The position numbers and the translations under genes are program-made. The notes beneath the pieces are model-generated. The model made no database searches. It was not told the origin of the DNA and saw only the letters and a program-made list of their open reading frames with translations. Shown piece by piece: positions 1 to 7,514 of a stretch of 13,183 nucleotides of DNA. This DNA is from UBA7662 sp041688385 (lineage in GTDB: Bacteria > Bacteroidota > Bacteroidia > UBA7662), in the NCBI GenBank assembly GCA_041688385.1, contig JBDNIH010000219.1:1-13183 (forward strand). The letters are read 5' to 3'. Each line of letters begins with the position of its first letter. The first letter of the stretch is position 1.

Positions 1-109
1 CCTGAAGTTATCTTCTCAAAAGCCCGAAAATAGGTTCGCTTTTCAACGCAAACGCCGATGCGTGCGGAACCTTAGCTTTTGAAGTTTAAATATTGCCTTT
101 TTGAATTCA

Positions 110-1420
110 CTAATACTTTACAACCTTAAGTGCATTGCTGCTTGCATCAGTTTCGAGAATAATGTAATACATGCCAGCAGGCCAATCAGCTGCAGAGGCT
201 TCAAATGATTTGGCTCCGGGAACAGCAGAACCAGCGGCCAATTTGCGGTAACGTTTGCCTTTCTGATCAATCACATATAAATGAAAAAGCGTGTGGGTAG
301 TAAAATCAACCTGAACACTAAAGTTTTCTATCACCGGATTGGGTGAAATATGTAGTTGGTGTTGCGTTAAGGAAAGGGGGGCTTCGTTCGACGTAGGCAC
401 AGGAAGTGCGGCAGGATCGAGCTTATACAACTGTTTGCCACATACCCACAATTCACCATTGTCTTTTTGCCAGAAACGATTAAAGCCTGTTGAACTACTT
501 TGTATAAGCGTCCAGTTTTCACCTCCATCATAACTTCGGATATAACCATAGCCGAAATGTCCACCGGCCCAGCCAACGCCTGCAGGCGTAAAGCCCATAC
601 CCTGTATAAACCAAACCGAATCACCACCGATGGGTATCTCTTTTTTCTCCCAGTTTTGGCCGCCATCCGTAGTTTTATAAAAAAAATGTATCGGTACTTG
701 CCGGGCCTGTACGGTCATATAACCAGTCATTTTGTCGGGGGAGAAAAACAACTTCCAACCTAAATCTGCTGCCCTTCCCGATTTCGCTTTCACCTCCCAG
801 CTTTGGCCCCCATCGGCAGTATATAAGAGTACAGCACCGCTGTCGGCAGGATTTGCTCTGCCAGTTAAAAACCCATGCTGCTCATCTATAAAATAAGCAT
901 CAATTAAACTCAAAGCTTGAGGGATATCGCCCAAGTAGGTCCATGTTAAGCCACGATCTCGGGTACGGTAGGCTTTTGCACCTACAGCATAATCACCTAC
1001 GGCATATAATACACTATCGTTGACCCTAAACATGCCACAAATTGCCGTAGGGCGGGGACTCAAAAACTGCTGTATGGTGTCCCAGCTGATCCCAGCATTG
1101 GTGGATCGGTAGAACTTGCCACCGAGGGTACCCATAACACCTACGCTGTCGTTAAAAAACCGTACGCTGCGGAGATAACCCACCTGGCTGTCGTTCCAAC
1201 CGCGCATGACCAACCAGTTGTTGCCACCATCTGTTGTGCGGTAAACCTTCCGTAAACTATTGGTATTTGAGACTGCCCAGCCTTGCTGATTGGTCCTGAA
1301 AAACACATCATCAAAACGACGGGGATCGATTTCACTAATTTTTTCTGGCCATTCGTTTTGCGCCCATGTAATGGAGGCCGTGCCCACAATCAAAAAGGCG
1401 CTGAGTAGGAATCTAAGCAT
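110..1420 (-). CDS. Secreted Asp-box (YCF48/sialidase-like) beta-propeller protein with T9SS C-terminal sorting domain
   Basis: This 436-aa protein is probably exported to the cell surface or medium. Residues 1-21 form a signal peptide (hydrophobic core, cut near TWAQ). At least six Asp-box motifs of the form S/T-x-D-x-G-x-x-W follow at about residues 61-69, 105-113, 152-160, 200-208, 249-257 and 295-303, for example RTTDGGNNW and KTTDGGQNW. They are spaced 39-49 residues apart, as in YCF48-like/BNR propellers. Residues 357-436 (HISPNPV, then WPAGMYYI and a final KVVKY) match a type A por-secretion/T9SS sorting domain, which is removed or anchored after export across the outer membrane. Propellers of this kind often mediate binding; nothing here shows catalytic residues, so no enzyme activity is claimed. 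The ATG at 1420 sits directly before the signal peptide. No promoter match was found upstream. The gene is separated from its neighbour by 350 bp and is probably transcribed alone. Confidence 0.85.
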   Translation of the reverse strand: MLRFLLSAFLIVGTASITWAQNEWPEKISEIDPRRFDDVFFRTNQQGWAVSNTNSLRKVYRTTDGGNNWLVMRGWNDSQVGYLRSVRFFNDSVGVMGTLGGKFYRSTNAGISWDTIQQFLSPRPTAICGMFRVNDSVLYAVGDYAVGAKAYRTRDRGLTWTYLGDIPQALSLIDAYFIDEQHGFLTGRANPADSGAVLLYTADGGQSWEVKAKSGRAADLGWKLFFSPDKMTGYMTVQARQVPIHFFYKTTDGGQNWEKKEIPIGGDSVWFIQGMGFTPAGVGWAGGHFGYGYIRSYDGGENWTLIQSSSTGFNRFWQKDNGELWVCGKQLYKLDPAALPVPTSNEAPLSLTQHQLHISPNPVIENFSVQVDFTTHTLFHLYVIDQKGKRYRKLAAGSAVPGAKSFEASAADWPAGMYYIILETDASSNALKVVKY

Positions 1421-1770
1421 AAACGAATATCGAGGTGTAGGTATAACTTTTTGTCACTAACAGGTGAAACTGACCCTTAAAATTAGAAAAATTAAGTGGC
1501 CGTTTTTCAGAATTACGATAAACTAAACGCCTAGAAATTTGACGCCAAATACCAGCATGCTAACCTCCACTGGTGTAAGAACCGCCCCTAAGCTTACTGG
1601 GCACTATTTGAAGTGCCCAGTATCACCTTTAGCCGGCGAAATGGCGATGTTGTACGTTTTCACACTCAAATACAACCCATTTTGATGCTTGGACATAAAA
1701 ACAGTCACATCGCGACCATCACTTCTGCAAAACATGCTGAGATAGCACCGAATAACCTAGCTAGTCGTCC
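1421..1770. other. 350-bp intergenic region
   Basis: This is a gene-free stretch between the 391-aa barrel-like protein and the T9SS propeller gene. It is moderately AT-rich. The only clear structure is the perfect inverted repeat at 1595-1622. I see no RNA gene, no promoter match to TAnnTTTG on the minus strand ahead of the propeller gene, and no convincing small ORF. Confidence 0.6.
1595..1622. repeat. Perfect 11-bp inverted repeat (hairpin), possible non-canonical terminator
   Basis: TACTGGGCACT (1595-1605) and AGTGCCCAGTA (1612-1622) are exact reverse complements around the 6-nt spacer ATTTGA. The stem is GC-rich enough to be stable in RNA. It lies about 150 nt past the stop codon of the 391-aa gene on the minus strand. 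No T-tract follows on either strand, so it is not a classic intrinsic terminator. It could instead be an RNA 3' end protector or an operator-like palindrome. Confidence 0.6.
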
Positions 1771-2946
1771 TTAGAACGCGATACCAATTTGGTAGGTCAA
1801 TTCTTCCAGCTGATATCTCACACCGGTTCTAAAAACAGCAGATTTACCTAACCTTATCATAAAACCAGCCTCCGGGGTAAAGCCAAAACTTGTTCGATCG
1901 GTATTTTTCATCCATTCTGTTTCGTCGAAGTTACCTGAGCTACTGTACGAGTCAACCTCTTCATAATACGGGAAATAACCAATACCACCACCCAAATAAG
2001 CCCATATTGGATATGCGAGGGGTATGGTTATTCCTAAATTTAAACCAGCAGCACCCTGGCGGGAATTTCCTGTGCGTATGCTATTGCCAAATCTATCGGT
2101 ATTACCTGCATTATCAATTTCCCAAAGGGCGTAAGTGAAAAATTCCACATTGGTTTTGATATCCATATAGATGTCAACGCCTTCGGTTTTTAATGACCCA
2201 AACGACAAGCCTAATACGTTTACTGGATCATAAATGAGACCTATAAAAGAAGTCCCAGACTGACTTAGCCTCTTGTCAATTTGACTTATCCGCTCTCTTG
2301 CGAATGATGCCGAAGCTCCAGCAGGGAATTTACTTAAGTACGCACTGTAACTTATTTTGGAGGACGACCAACTTTTACGGCTGTAAAAATGATTACCCTC
2401 TTGTATATAGGCAGTTTCTAACCATGTTTTCACCTCCACAACATAACGGCCGTAAGGATACAACAGCCAATAATTCTCGTAGGCGGTTACTGTATTTGAG
2501 TTTTTAGCTGATGCATACACATTGTCCTCTTGCGCTAGTAAAGCGCGTCGTTTCTGATCCCGCTCCTCCTCCTCTAATTCGGCCAGTAATTTGGTGCTTT
2601 CTTTCCTGTACTTGCCGTAGGGATAGTTGCTTAAATAGGTTTCAGCAGCAGACTTGTCCCGGAGCTGTTTCACCCTTAAATAACTACTTTCCTCTTGTTG
2701 AATGGCGACATCAACCCGTTTTTCCAATTTCCCAATTTCATAGGCATCAACAATATCAAGTTCACTTTTTCTCGCAGGCTGGCTGTTGTAAAAGCTGGAT
2801 ATTTTACTTTTCGCCCCATGCCAATTTTTCATTTCTATTAAACGTACCACCTCGCTATACACGCGGTTAGCACTTTGGGCATAGAGCGCAGAAGTACCCA
2901 GTAAAAGCAGTAGGTAAATTCCGGTTTTCAGAAAAAACTTCGTCAT
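1771..2946 (-). CDS. Exported protein with YPxG (TPR-like) repeats and C-terminal predicted beta-barrel domain
   Basis: This 391-aa protein has a signal peptide at residues 1-24 (ends ALYAQ). Residues 25-230 are helical and charged, with a Glu/Arg-rich probable coiled coil near 122-140. They carry three imperfect repeats: YLSNYPYGKY at about 104, YWLLYPYGRY at about 159 and YLSKFPAGAS at about 203. These resemble the tetratricopeptide-like helix pairs of BamD/YbgF-type periplasmic proteins. Residues 231-391 are rich in alternating aromatic and Gly segments (GLSFGSLKTEG, YLGGGIGYFPYY, PEAGFMIRLG) and end in YQIGIAF with a terminal Phe, as in outer-membrane barrels. It starts 2 nt after the stop of the 165-aa exported protein, so the two are co-transcribed from the promoter at 3471-3503. 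I do not recognise the family. Periplasmic scaffold plus barrel is an inference from composition, and function is unknown. Confidence 0.75.
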   Translation of the reverse strand: MTKFFLKTGIYLLLLLGTSALYAQSANRVYSEVVRLIEMKNWHGAKSKISSFYNSQPARKSELDIVDAYEIGKLEKRVDVAIQQEESSYLRVKQLRDKSAAETYLSNYPYGKYRKESTKLLAELEEEERDQKRRALLAQEDNVYASAKNSNTVTAYENYWLLYPYGRYVVEVKTWLETAYIQEGNHFYSRKSWSSSKISYSAYLSKFPAGASASFARERISQIDKRLSQSGTSFIGLIYDPVNVLGLSFGSLKTEGVDIYMDIKTNVEFFTYALWEIDNAGNTDRFGNSIRTGNSRQGAAGLNLGITIPLAYPIWAYLGGGIGYFPYYEEVDSYSSSGNFDETEWMKNTDRTSFGFTPEAGFMIRLGKSAVFRTGVRYQLEELTYQIGIAF

Positions 2947-2948
2947 GT

Positions 2949-3446
2949 CTATTTATATAAAAAAGGATCACGTTTGGTCGACTGCGCATTCGTATTGTCT
3001 TTATCCGATAGGATTTTAAGGTAGGTAAGGGCATTTTTCAAACTTACCACATTGTCAAAGCCAGCAATATTGATCAAATCAAGGGTTTTGACATTTCTAA
3101 CAGGATCTACCCTATTTCCAATAACACTTACATCCTGTCTTAATGCGTATTGAAGACAGTTATTTACACCGGTTACGCAGGTGAAGGAGATGACGTTGTC
3201 GCCAGTACTGCTGACCTTTTGGCTGACTTCGATTTCTCGTATATTAAACCTGTATTCTGTCCAATAACCATTGTTCACCCACTTCATCACAGCTTCACCA
3301 TTTTCACCAAGGGTAAAAACATCAAAAACTGGGTCAGCAATTCTCAATTTATCATTGATGTACTTGATGGTTTGTTCCTTGGTATAGTTCTGTCCGTAAG
3401 CCTGAACGGAAAACAACAAAAGAAGAAAAAGTAAGGTATTGCGCAT
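2949..3446 (-). CDS. Small exported protein of unknown function
   Basis: This 165-aa protein begins with a clear signal peptide (residues 1-19, hydrophobic LLFLLLLF core, cut after AYGQ). The mature part is about 146 residues and polar. It has aromatic strands (KWVNNGYWTEYRFNI at 55-69) and only two cysteines (C90 and C97, in FTCVTGVNNC), which are close enough to form a disulfide in the periplasm. There are no further membrane segments and no lipobox. It is the first gene of a two-gene unit with the 391-aa exported protein, with 2 nt between stop and start, so a shared envelope role is likely. I do not recognise a family. The ATG at 3446 is supported by the signal peptide and by a promoter whose predicted start point leaves a leader of roughly 15-20 nt. 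Confidence 0.75.
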   Translation of the reverse strand: MRNTLLFLLLLFSVQAYGQNYTKEQTIKYINDKLRIADPVFDVFTLGENGEAVMKWVNNGYWTEYRFNIREIEVSQKVSSTGDNVISFTCVTGVNNCLQYALRQDVSVIGNRVDPVRNVKTLDLINIAGFDNVVSLKNALTYLKILSDKDNTNAQSTKRDPFLYK

Positions 3447-3470
3447 AAAATTTCATTTTCTCGTGAAAGT

Positions 3471-3503
3471 CAAAAGTAGTGGAATCACTGTGAAATAAGC
3501 AAA
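3471..3503 (-). promoter_or_regulatory. Bacteroidota-type promoter for the 165-aa/391-aa unit
   Basis: On the minus strand a -7 box TACTTTTG (3478-3471) matches TAnnTTTG exactly. A -33 box TTTG lies at 3503-3500 with a 21-nt spacer, within the range reported for Bacteroidota housekeeping promoters. The predicted start point is near 3464, just upstream of the ATG at 3446. Confidence 0.6.
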
Positions 3504-3698
3504 CCATTTTAAGCAGTATATGGAGCTATCGAAGTGTAGGGAGTATTATTTTGCGCGGACTTGCATAACATTTGTATTCCCTTTTGAAAAACCAATGAAT
3601 CGTCCAATGTTGATTCAACTAGCAACTCAACGGATTGATATTTAAGTGTCCAGAGCAAGGTCTCGCCTTTTAACTATGCGTGTTTTTCAAAAAGCATC

Positions 3699-3726
3699 AA
3701 AAAAAAATCCCGGTAGACCGAGATTT
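3699..3726 (-). terminator. Intrinsic terminator of the tRNA-Arg gene
   Basis: Read on the minus strand, a 10-bp stem (AAATCTCGGT with ACCGGGATTT, containing one G-U pair and a tight loop) runs straight into nine T residues (3707-3699). It begins about 20 nt past the tRNA 3' end, which fits a Rho-independent terminator for the tRNA transcript. Confidence 0.75.
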
Positions 3727-3746
3727 TACCCAGAAAACCTGGCGTG

Positions 3747-3818
3747 TGGCCTCGACAGGAATCGAACCTGTAACTCAAGTTCCGGAGACTTACGTACTAT
3801 CCATTGTACCACGAGGCC
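3747..3818 (-). tRNA. tRNA-Arg (anticodon CCG)
   Basis: The 72-nt minus-strand sequence folds as a full cloverleaf. The acceptor stem is GGCCTCG/CGAGGCC with discriminator A at 3747. The D arm is GTAC-AATGGATA-GTAC. The anticodon stem TAAGT/ACTTG (one T-G pair) closes the loop CTCCGGA, giving anticodon CCG, which reads the Arg codon CGG. The variable loop is four nt, and the T arm is ACAGG-TTCGATT-CCTGT. CCA is not encoded and must be added after transcription. The gene stands alone with its own -7 box upstream and a hairpin/T-tract terminator downstream. Confidence 0.95.
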
Positions 3819-3827
3819 GTGGAAGTG

Positions 3828-3835
3828 CAAAGGTA
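3828..3835 (-). promoter_or_regulatory. -7 promoter box of the tRNA-Arg gene
   Basis: TACCTTTG on the minus strand (3835-3828) matches the Bacteroidota -7 consensus TAnnTTTG and ends 9 nt before the tRNA 5' end, a normal distance for a tRNA promoter. No convincing TTTG -33 box is visible 19-21 nt further upstream, so the promoter would rely mainly on its -7 element. Confidence 0.5.
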
Positions 3836-4234
3836 GCGCTTAAATCGAAGTTTTGATGGTCTAATTTTAAGAAATGACATGGCATATGGCCAAAAAATAC
3901 ACTTTCAAAAAATGCCCGCGGTTTTTATTTACGCGCGCTAATTTTAAGCAGCCTGCAGGGTCGAAATCTTAGCATCTATTCGAATTTCAAAAGACCAAAA
4001 TCTAAGCCTCTTCTGAAAAAGGCTAACGTTTTCTGCCCTTCTTATTGGCATATGCTTAAATTAATGTGCTCCTGTGCTCATGCCTATTCAAGCTTACGGA
4101 AGTACGCTCTCCCAAGTGGTGTAAAGCAAGATGTGGTGCACAACGTACTTCTAGCCCAAACTTACAGCAGTTGAGCAAACACCCAGTAGAACATCAGCCC
4201 GTTGGGCCGAAACACTCTCCTGAACAAATAAACT
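3836..4234. other. Gene-free region between tRNA-Arg and sucD
   Basis: About 400 bp hold no supported gene. Any open frames are short and start without promoter or family resemblance. A small GCCC-GTT-GGGC palindrome (4197-4207) is the only structure apart from the sucD terminator at the right edge. I see no RNA gene, repeat or mobile-element end here. Confidence 0.5.
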
Positions 4235-4270
4235 AAAAAAGGCTTTCTGCAAATACAGAAAGCCTTTTTT
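4235..4270 (-). terminator. Strong intrinsic terminator of sucD (able to act in both directions)
   Basis: A perfect 15-bp inverted repeat pairs A6 plus GGCTTTCTG (4235-4249) with CAGAAAGCC plus T6 (4256-4270) around the loop CAAATA. It starts 17 nt after the sucD stop. The A-tract on one side and T-tract on the other give a U-run in either orientation. Confidence 0.9.
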
Positions 4271-4287
4271 ACGCTAGTTTACTTCGT

Positions 4288-5163
4288 TTATTTCTTCAAG
4301 GCATCAGCCATGGTGCGGCCAATATCGGCAGGTGAAGCAACAACATGAATACCACATTCGCCCATAATCTTCATTTTGGCAGCTGCTGTATCATCGGCAC
4401 CACCTACGATTGCACCGGCATGGCCCATACGACGACCAGCAGGAGCGGTTTGACCAGCGATGAAACCGACCACAGGTTTTTTGTTATTGGTTGATTTAAT
4501 ATAGTTCGCAGCTTCGGCTTCCATGCCACCACCTATTTCGCCAATCATTACAATGGCGTCGGTGTCGGGATCATTCATGAGCAATTCAACGGCTTCTTTG
4601 GTAGAAGTACCAATGATTGGATCGCCCCCTATGCCAATGGCAGTAGAAATACCCAGGCCGGCTTTTACGATCTGATCGGCAGCCTCATAGGTAAGTGTGC
4701 CCGATTTAGAGACGATACCGATACGGCCCGGCTTAAATACGAAACCTGGCATAATGCCAACTTTAGCACCTTCTGGGGTGATCACACCTGGACAATTTGG
4801 ACCAATCAAACGAACGTTTTTGCCTTTGAGATATTCTTTGGCCTGTATCATGTCTTTGGTAGGAATACCCTCTGTGATACAAACAATAACGGCAATACCT
4901 GCGTCAGCAGCTTCCATGATAGCGTCGGCGGCAAAAGCTGGCGGCACAAAAATAATGGATACATTGGCGCCAGTGGTGGTTACCGCATCGGCAACGGTAT
5001 TGAATACCGGCTTGTCGAGATGCAGGCTGCCGCCTTTACCCGGCGTAACCCCACCTACGAGCTTAGTGCCATATTCAATCATTTGTGTAGCGTGGAAAGT
5101 CCCTTCGTTACCGGTGAAGCCTTGCACGATTACGCGCGAATTTTTGTCGACAAGTACGCTCAT
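4288..5163 (-). CDS. sucD: Succinyl-CoA ligase (ADP-forming) subunit alpha
   Basis: SucD pairs with SucC to interconvert succinyl-CoA, nucleoside diphosphate and phosphate with succinate, CoA and nucleoside triphosphate in the TCA cycle (cytoplasm). The 291-aa length is normal. The N-terminal Rossmann CoA-binding domain shows VIVQGFTGNEGTFH (residues 12-25) and PGKGG (41-45). GPNCPG lies at 121-126. The phosphorylated histidine is H248 in GRRMGHAGAIVGG, equivalent to E. coli His246. All key residues are present. The subunit beta gene sucC is not in the window; in many Bacteroidota the two genes are apart. The gene lies 68 nt downstream of mlaF on the same strand and could be read through from it. 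The spacer also holds a 5-bp hairpin and only a poor TATCTTG -7-like match, so an independent promoter is uncertain. A strong terminator follows. Confidence 0.97.
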   Translation of the reverse strand: MSVLVDKNSRVIVQGFTGNEGTFHATQMIEYGTKLVGGVTPGKGGSLHLDKPVFNTVADAVTTTGANVSIIFVPPAFAADAIMEAADAGIAVIVCITEGIPTKDMIQAKEYLKGKNVRLIGPNCPGVITPEGAKVGIMPGFVFKPGRIGIVSKSGTLTYEAADQIVKAGLGISTAIGIGGDPIIGTSTKEAVELLMNDPDTDAIVMIGEIGGGMEAEAANYIKSTNNKKPVVGFIAGQTAPAGRRMGHAGAIVGGADDTAAAKMKIMGECGIHVVASPADIGRTMADALKK

Positions 5164-5231
5164 ATTAGCTAAGATTGGCTTATTTAGAAAGCGGCTGCAA
5201 GATACAGCCTCAAAACCATTTTTCCGACCCT

Positions 5232-5996
5232 TTAAACGCCCTTATTCTGACGTTTTTTGAAGTTTTTGAGAAAAGTAGTGGCAAACACGAAGTCGTTAAG
5301 CTCCTGCGAATCGGTGGAGAGTATGCTACCCTTATCGCCTTCCCAAGCTTTTTGCCCATTGTGGATGTAAATAATTTGATCGCCAATCTCCATCACGGAA
5401 TTCATATCGTGGGAATTGACGATGGTGGTAATATTAAATTCGAGGGTGATTTCTTTGATTAATTCATCAATCAAAATCGACGTCAGTGGGTCAAGTCCAG
5501 AGTTGGGCTCATCACAAAACAAATACTTTGGGTTGAGTACAATCGCTCGGGCGATACCCACCCTTTTTTTCATGCCGCCGCTAATTTCCGCGGGGTAACG
5601 ACCATTCGTACCCTTAAGGCCCACACGCTCCAGACAAAAATTCACCCGTTCTAGATTTTCTGCTGGTGTATTGGCTGAGAACATTTGTAGTGGGAACAAG
5701 ACATTCTGTTCAACCGTTAGCGAATCAAATAAGGCGGAATTCTGAAAGAGCATGCCTATTTCTCGCCTAACTTCTGTGCGTTCAGACCGGGAAAGGGCCA
5801 CATAGTCTTTGCTGTCGTACAATATATTGCCATTATCCGCTTCAAAAAGTCCAACCATCAGCTTCATCAACACCGATTTACCACTCCCCGATGCACCAAT
5901 AATCATATTCACCTTACCTGGATAAAAACTGGCCGAAATATCTGTGAGTACAACTTTTTCGCCAAAAGCTTTGCTGATATGCTGGAGCTGAATCAT
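5232..5996 (-). CDS. mlaF: MCE/Mla-type phospholipid ABC transporter ATP-binding protein
   Basis: This 254-aa cytoplasmic ATPase should drive MlaE to move phospholipids between the inner membrane and a periplasmic MCE protein. The nucleotide-binding motifs are complete: Walker A GASGSGKS at 34-41, Q-loop Q85 in LFQNSALFDSLTV, signature ISGGMKKR at 138-145, Walker B YLFCDEPNSGLDP at 158-170 with catalytic E163, and switch H196. The SGGMKKRVGIAR signature and the ALFDSLTV segment are typical of MlaF/Ttg2A rather than importers. Its ATG shares bases with the mlaE stop (TGATG at 5998-5994), so the two are translationally coupled. The MCE substrate-binding gene (mlaD-like) that usually completes the system is not in this window. 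Confidence 0.93.
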   Translation of the reverse strand: MIQLQHISKAFGEKVVLTDISASFYPGKVNMIIGASGSGKSVLMKLMVGLFEADNGNILYDSKDYVALSRSERTEVRREIGMLFQNSALFDSLTVEQNVLFPLQMFSANTPAENLERVNFCLERVGLKGTNGRYPAEISGGMKKRVGIARAIVLNPKYLFCDEPNSGLDPLTSILIDELIKEITLEFNITTIVNSHDMNSVMEIGDQIIYIHNGQKAWEGDKGSILSTDSQELNDFVFATTFLKNFKKRQNKGV

Positions 5997-6733
5997 CAGA
6001 GTAGCAGTTGAGCAAGTAAATAATCCGACAACAGTATAAGTATGCAGCTAAAGACCACCGCCCGTGTGCTACTTTGACCTACTTCAAGGGAGCCCCCTTT
6101 GGTATAGTAGCCTTGGTAGGCCGATACCGAAGAGATAAGAAAAGCAAAAGTTACTGCCTTTGTCATTGAAAAAAACACATTGTATCCGCGGAAAGACGAC
6201 CGTGCACCCTCAATAAACTGCTGCGAAGACAAAATACCTGTGGCTTCACCGACAAAAATGCCGCCACCTATACACAAGCCAATCGAAAGAATAATTAAAA
6301 GGGGAATGGTAATTACCGCCGCTAATACTTTTGGGGCAATAATATAACCTGGCGCATTCACGCCCATAATTTCGAGGGCATCTATTTGTTCGGTCACCCG
6401 CATGGTACCAATTTCGGAAGCAATACTGGAGCCTATTTTACCTGCCAAAACCAAGGAAGTAATGGTTGGTCCAAGTTCCAATATGCTCGAATCGGCTACA
6501 ATTGCACCAATAACGGTTTTAGCTACTAAACCCGAAATGAGCTGATAAGCGGTTTGCACCGTCGTTACTGCGCCCATAAATACAGAAATAATCGTAACTA
6601 TGCCCAACGATCCGACACCAATGGCCACCATCTGCCTAAATAATTCGTCCCAATACATCCGTACATTCTCCGGACGGCGAAACATCTGCTTGAGCAGCAG
6701 TAGATAACGACCAAAATGGTAAAAAAACCTCAT
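5996..6733 (-). CDS. mlaE: MCE/Mla-type ABC transporter permease
   Basis: This inner-membrane permease of an MCE lipid transporter is 245 aa from the ATG at 6733. The family hallmark runs through residues 86-124: ELGPTITSLVLAGKIGSS, then EIGTMRVTEQIDALEIMG. About five hydrophobic segments (near 36-58, 68-82, 133-160, 190-205, 225-245) match the MlaE fold. A TTG codon at 6748 would add five residues (MFENE). I prefer the ATG because a -7 box at 6758-6751 would place the transcript start near or inside those extra codons. The gene overlaps mlaF by one base at the 3' end and is divergent from the dehydrogenase at 6775, with only 41 bp between starts. Confidence 0.92.
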   Translation of the reverse strand: MRFFYHFGRYLLLLKQMFRRPENVRMYWDELFRQMVAIGVGSLGIVTIISVFMGAVTTVQTAYQLISGLVAKTVIGAIVADSSILELGPTITSLVLAGKIGSSIASEIGTMRVTEQIDALEIMGVNAPGYIIAPKVLAAVITIPLLIILSIGLCIGGGIFVGEATGILSSQQFIEGARSSFRGYNVFFSMTKAVTFAFLISSVSAYQGYYTKGGSLEVGQSSTRAVVFSCILILLSDYLLAQLLL

Positions 6734-6750
6734 TTCATTTTCGAACAAGC

Positions 6751-6784
6751 CAAAAATACACTTTTTTTACCCGCATGAGCGCAA
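6751..6784 (-). promoter_or_regulatory. Putative promoter of mlaE-mlaF
   Basis: On the minus strand TATTTTTG (6758-6751) matches the -7 box TAnnTTTG. A TTG at 6784-6782 is 23 nt further upstream, at the long end of accepted spacing. It overlaps the first codons of the divergent dehydrogenase gene, so the two units share a very compact control region. Confidence 0.4.
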
Positions 6785-7506
6785 CCCTTCCCTTTCACCA
6801 AAAAACAGTCGTAGTCACCGGCGCCACCAAGGGCATCGGTCGCGCTGTTGTCGAGAAATATGCCGCATCGGGGGCCAATGTCGTATTTTGCGCACGATCG
6901 CAGGCCGATGTTTTTGCCTTTGAGCTTCACCTCAAATCACGCTTTCCCACACAGCAATTTTTAGGGCGAGTAGTGGATATGGGTGTAAAGCCCGAAGTTT
7001 TAGCTTTTGCCGACCACATACTGCAATTCAGCGGTCAGGTAGATGTGTTGGTAAATAATGCCGGTCTTTTCGAACCAGGCAGCATACACACCGAAGCGGA
7101 TGGCGTACTCGAAAAACTCACCGAAACCAATGTGTATAGTGCCTATCACCTCAGCCGAGCGCTTTTGCCGAGCATGATGCTGCGCAAAAGTGGGCATATC
7201 TTCAATATCTGCTCAACGGCAAGTATTACAGCTTATACCAATGGGGGTTCGTATTGTATCACCAAGTTTGCGCTACTTGGCATGACCAAAGTGTTGCGAG
7301 AAGAACTAAAGCCCTATGCCATCAAAGTAACAGCCGTACTGCCCGGTGCGACCTATACGCACAGTTGGTCGGCGAGCGACTTACCCGAAAGCCGTTTTAT
7401 GCAAGCCGCCGATGTAGCAGACACCATTTACTGTGCGTCTACGCTTAGTCCGTCGGCTGTGATAGAAGAAATATTAATGCGGCCGATTGAAGGAGACCTA
7501 AATTAA
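6775..7506 (+). CDS. Short-chain dehydrogenase/reductase (SDR, classical type)
   Basis: This 243-aa NAD(P)-dependent oxidoreductase has a Rossmann fold. The cofactor motif TGATKGIG is at 15-22, with R41 after the second strand (CARS), which hints at NADPH preference. NNAG is at 94-97, the structural Asn is N119, and the catalytic residues are S147, Y160 and K164 (YCITK). PGATYT follows at 190-195. Length and motif order are those of classical SDRs of the 3-oxoacyl-ACP reductase/YdfG-like type. The substrate cannot be read from sequence. It is the only clearly plus-strand gene in the window, divergent from mlaE and convergent with the GlsB-like gene, with 8 nt between stops and no visible terminator. 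No TAnnTTTG box was found on the plus strand in the 41-bp gap. The ATG at 6775 is the only start that fits before the Rossmann strand. Confidence 0.9.
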   Translation: MSATLPFHQKTVVVTGATKGIGRAVVEKYAASGANVVFCARSQADVFAFELHLKSRFPTQQFLGRVVDMGVKPEVLAFADHILQFSGQVDVLVNNAGLFEPGSIHTEADGVLEKLTETNVYSAYHLSRALLPSMMLRKSGHIFNICSTASITAYTNGGSYCITKFALLGMTKVLREELKPYAIKVTAVLPGATYTHSWSASDLPESRFMQAADVADTIYCASTLSPSAVIEEILMRPIEGDLN

Positions 7507-7514
7507 AAGCTGTG

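Noticed and set aside
33..71. Nested inverted repeat GGTTC/GAACC with inner ACGCA/TGCGT, downstream of the propeller gene
   Set aside because: The stems are only 5 bp each with asymmetric internal loops and there is no T-run, so neither a terminator nor a defined element can be supported.
2511..2870. 119-aa plus-strand open frame opposite the 391-aa gene
   Set aside because: It is rich in Pro, Cys and His, typical of an antisense shadow, while the minus-strand frame has a signal peptide and repeats.
3646..3843. 65-aa plus-strand open frame containing CGLDRNRTC
   Set aside because: It is the antisense reading of the tRNA-Arg gene; the GLDRNRTC string is a well-known artefact of translating a tRNA T-arm complement.
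5192..5208. GGCTG/CAGCC hairpin between mlaF and sucD
   Set aside because: The stem is only 5 bp with no proper T-tract; too weak to call a terminator or attenuator.
4697..5260. 187-aa plus-strand open frame opposite sucD
   Set aside because: It is an antisense shadow of sucD, which has full family motifs; the plus-strand product has no recognisable domain.
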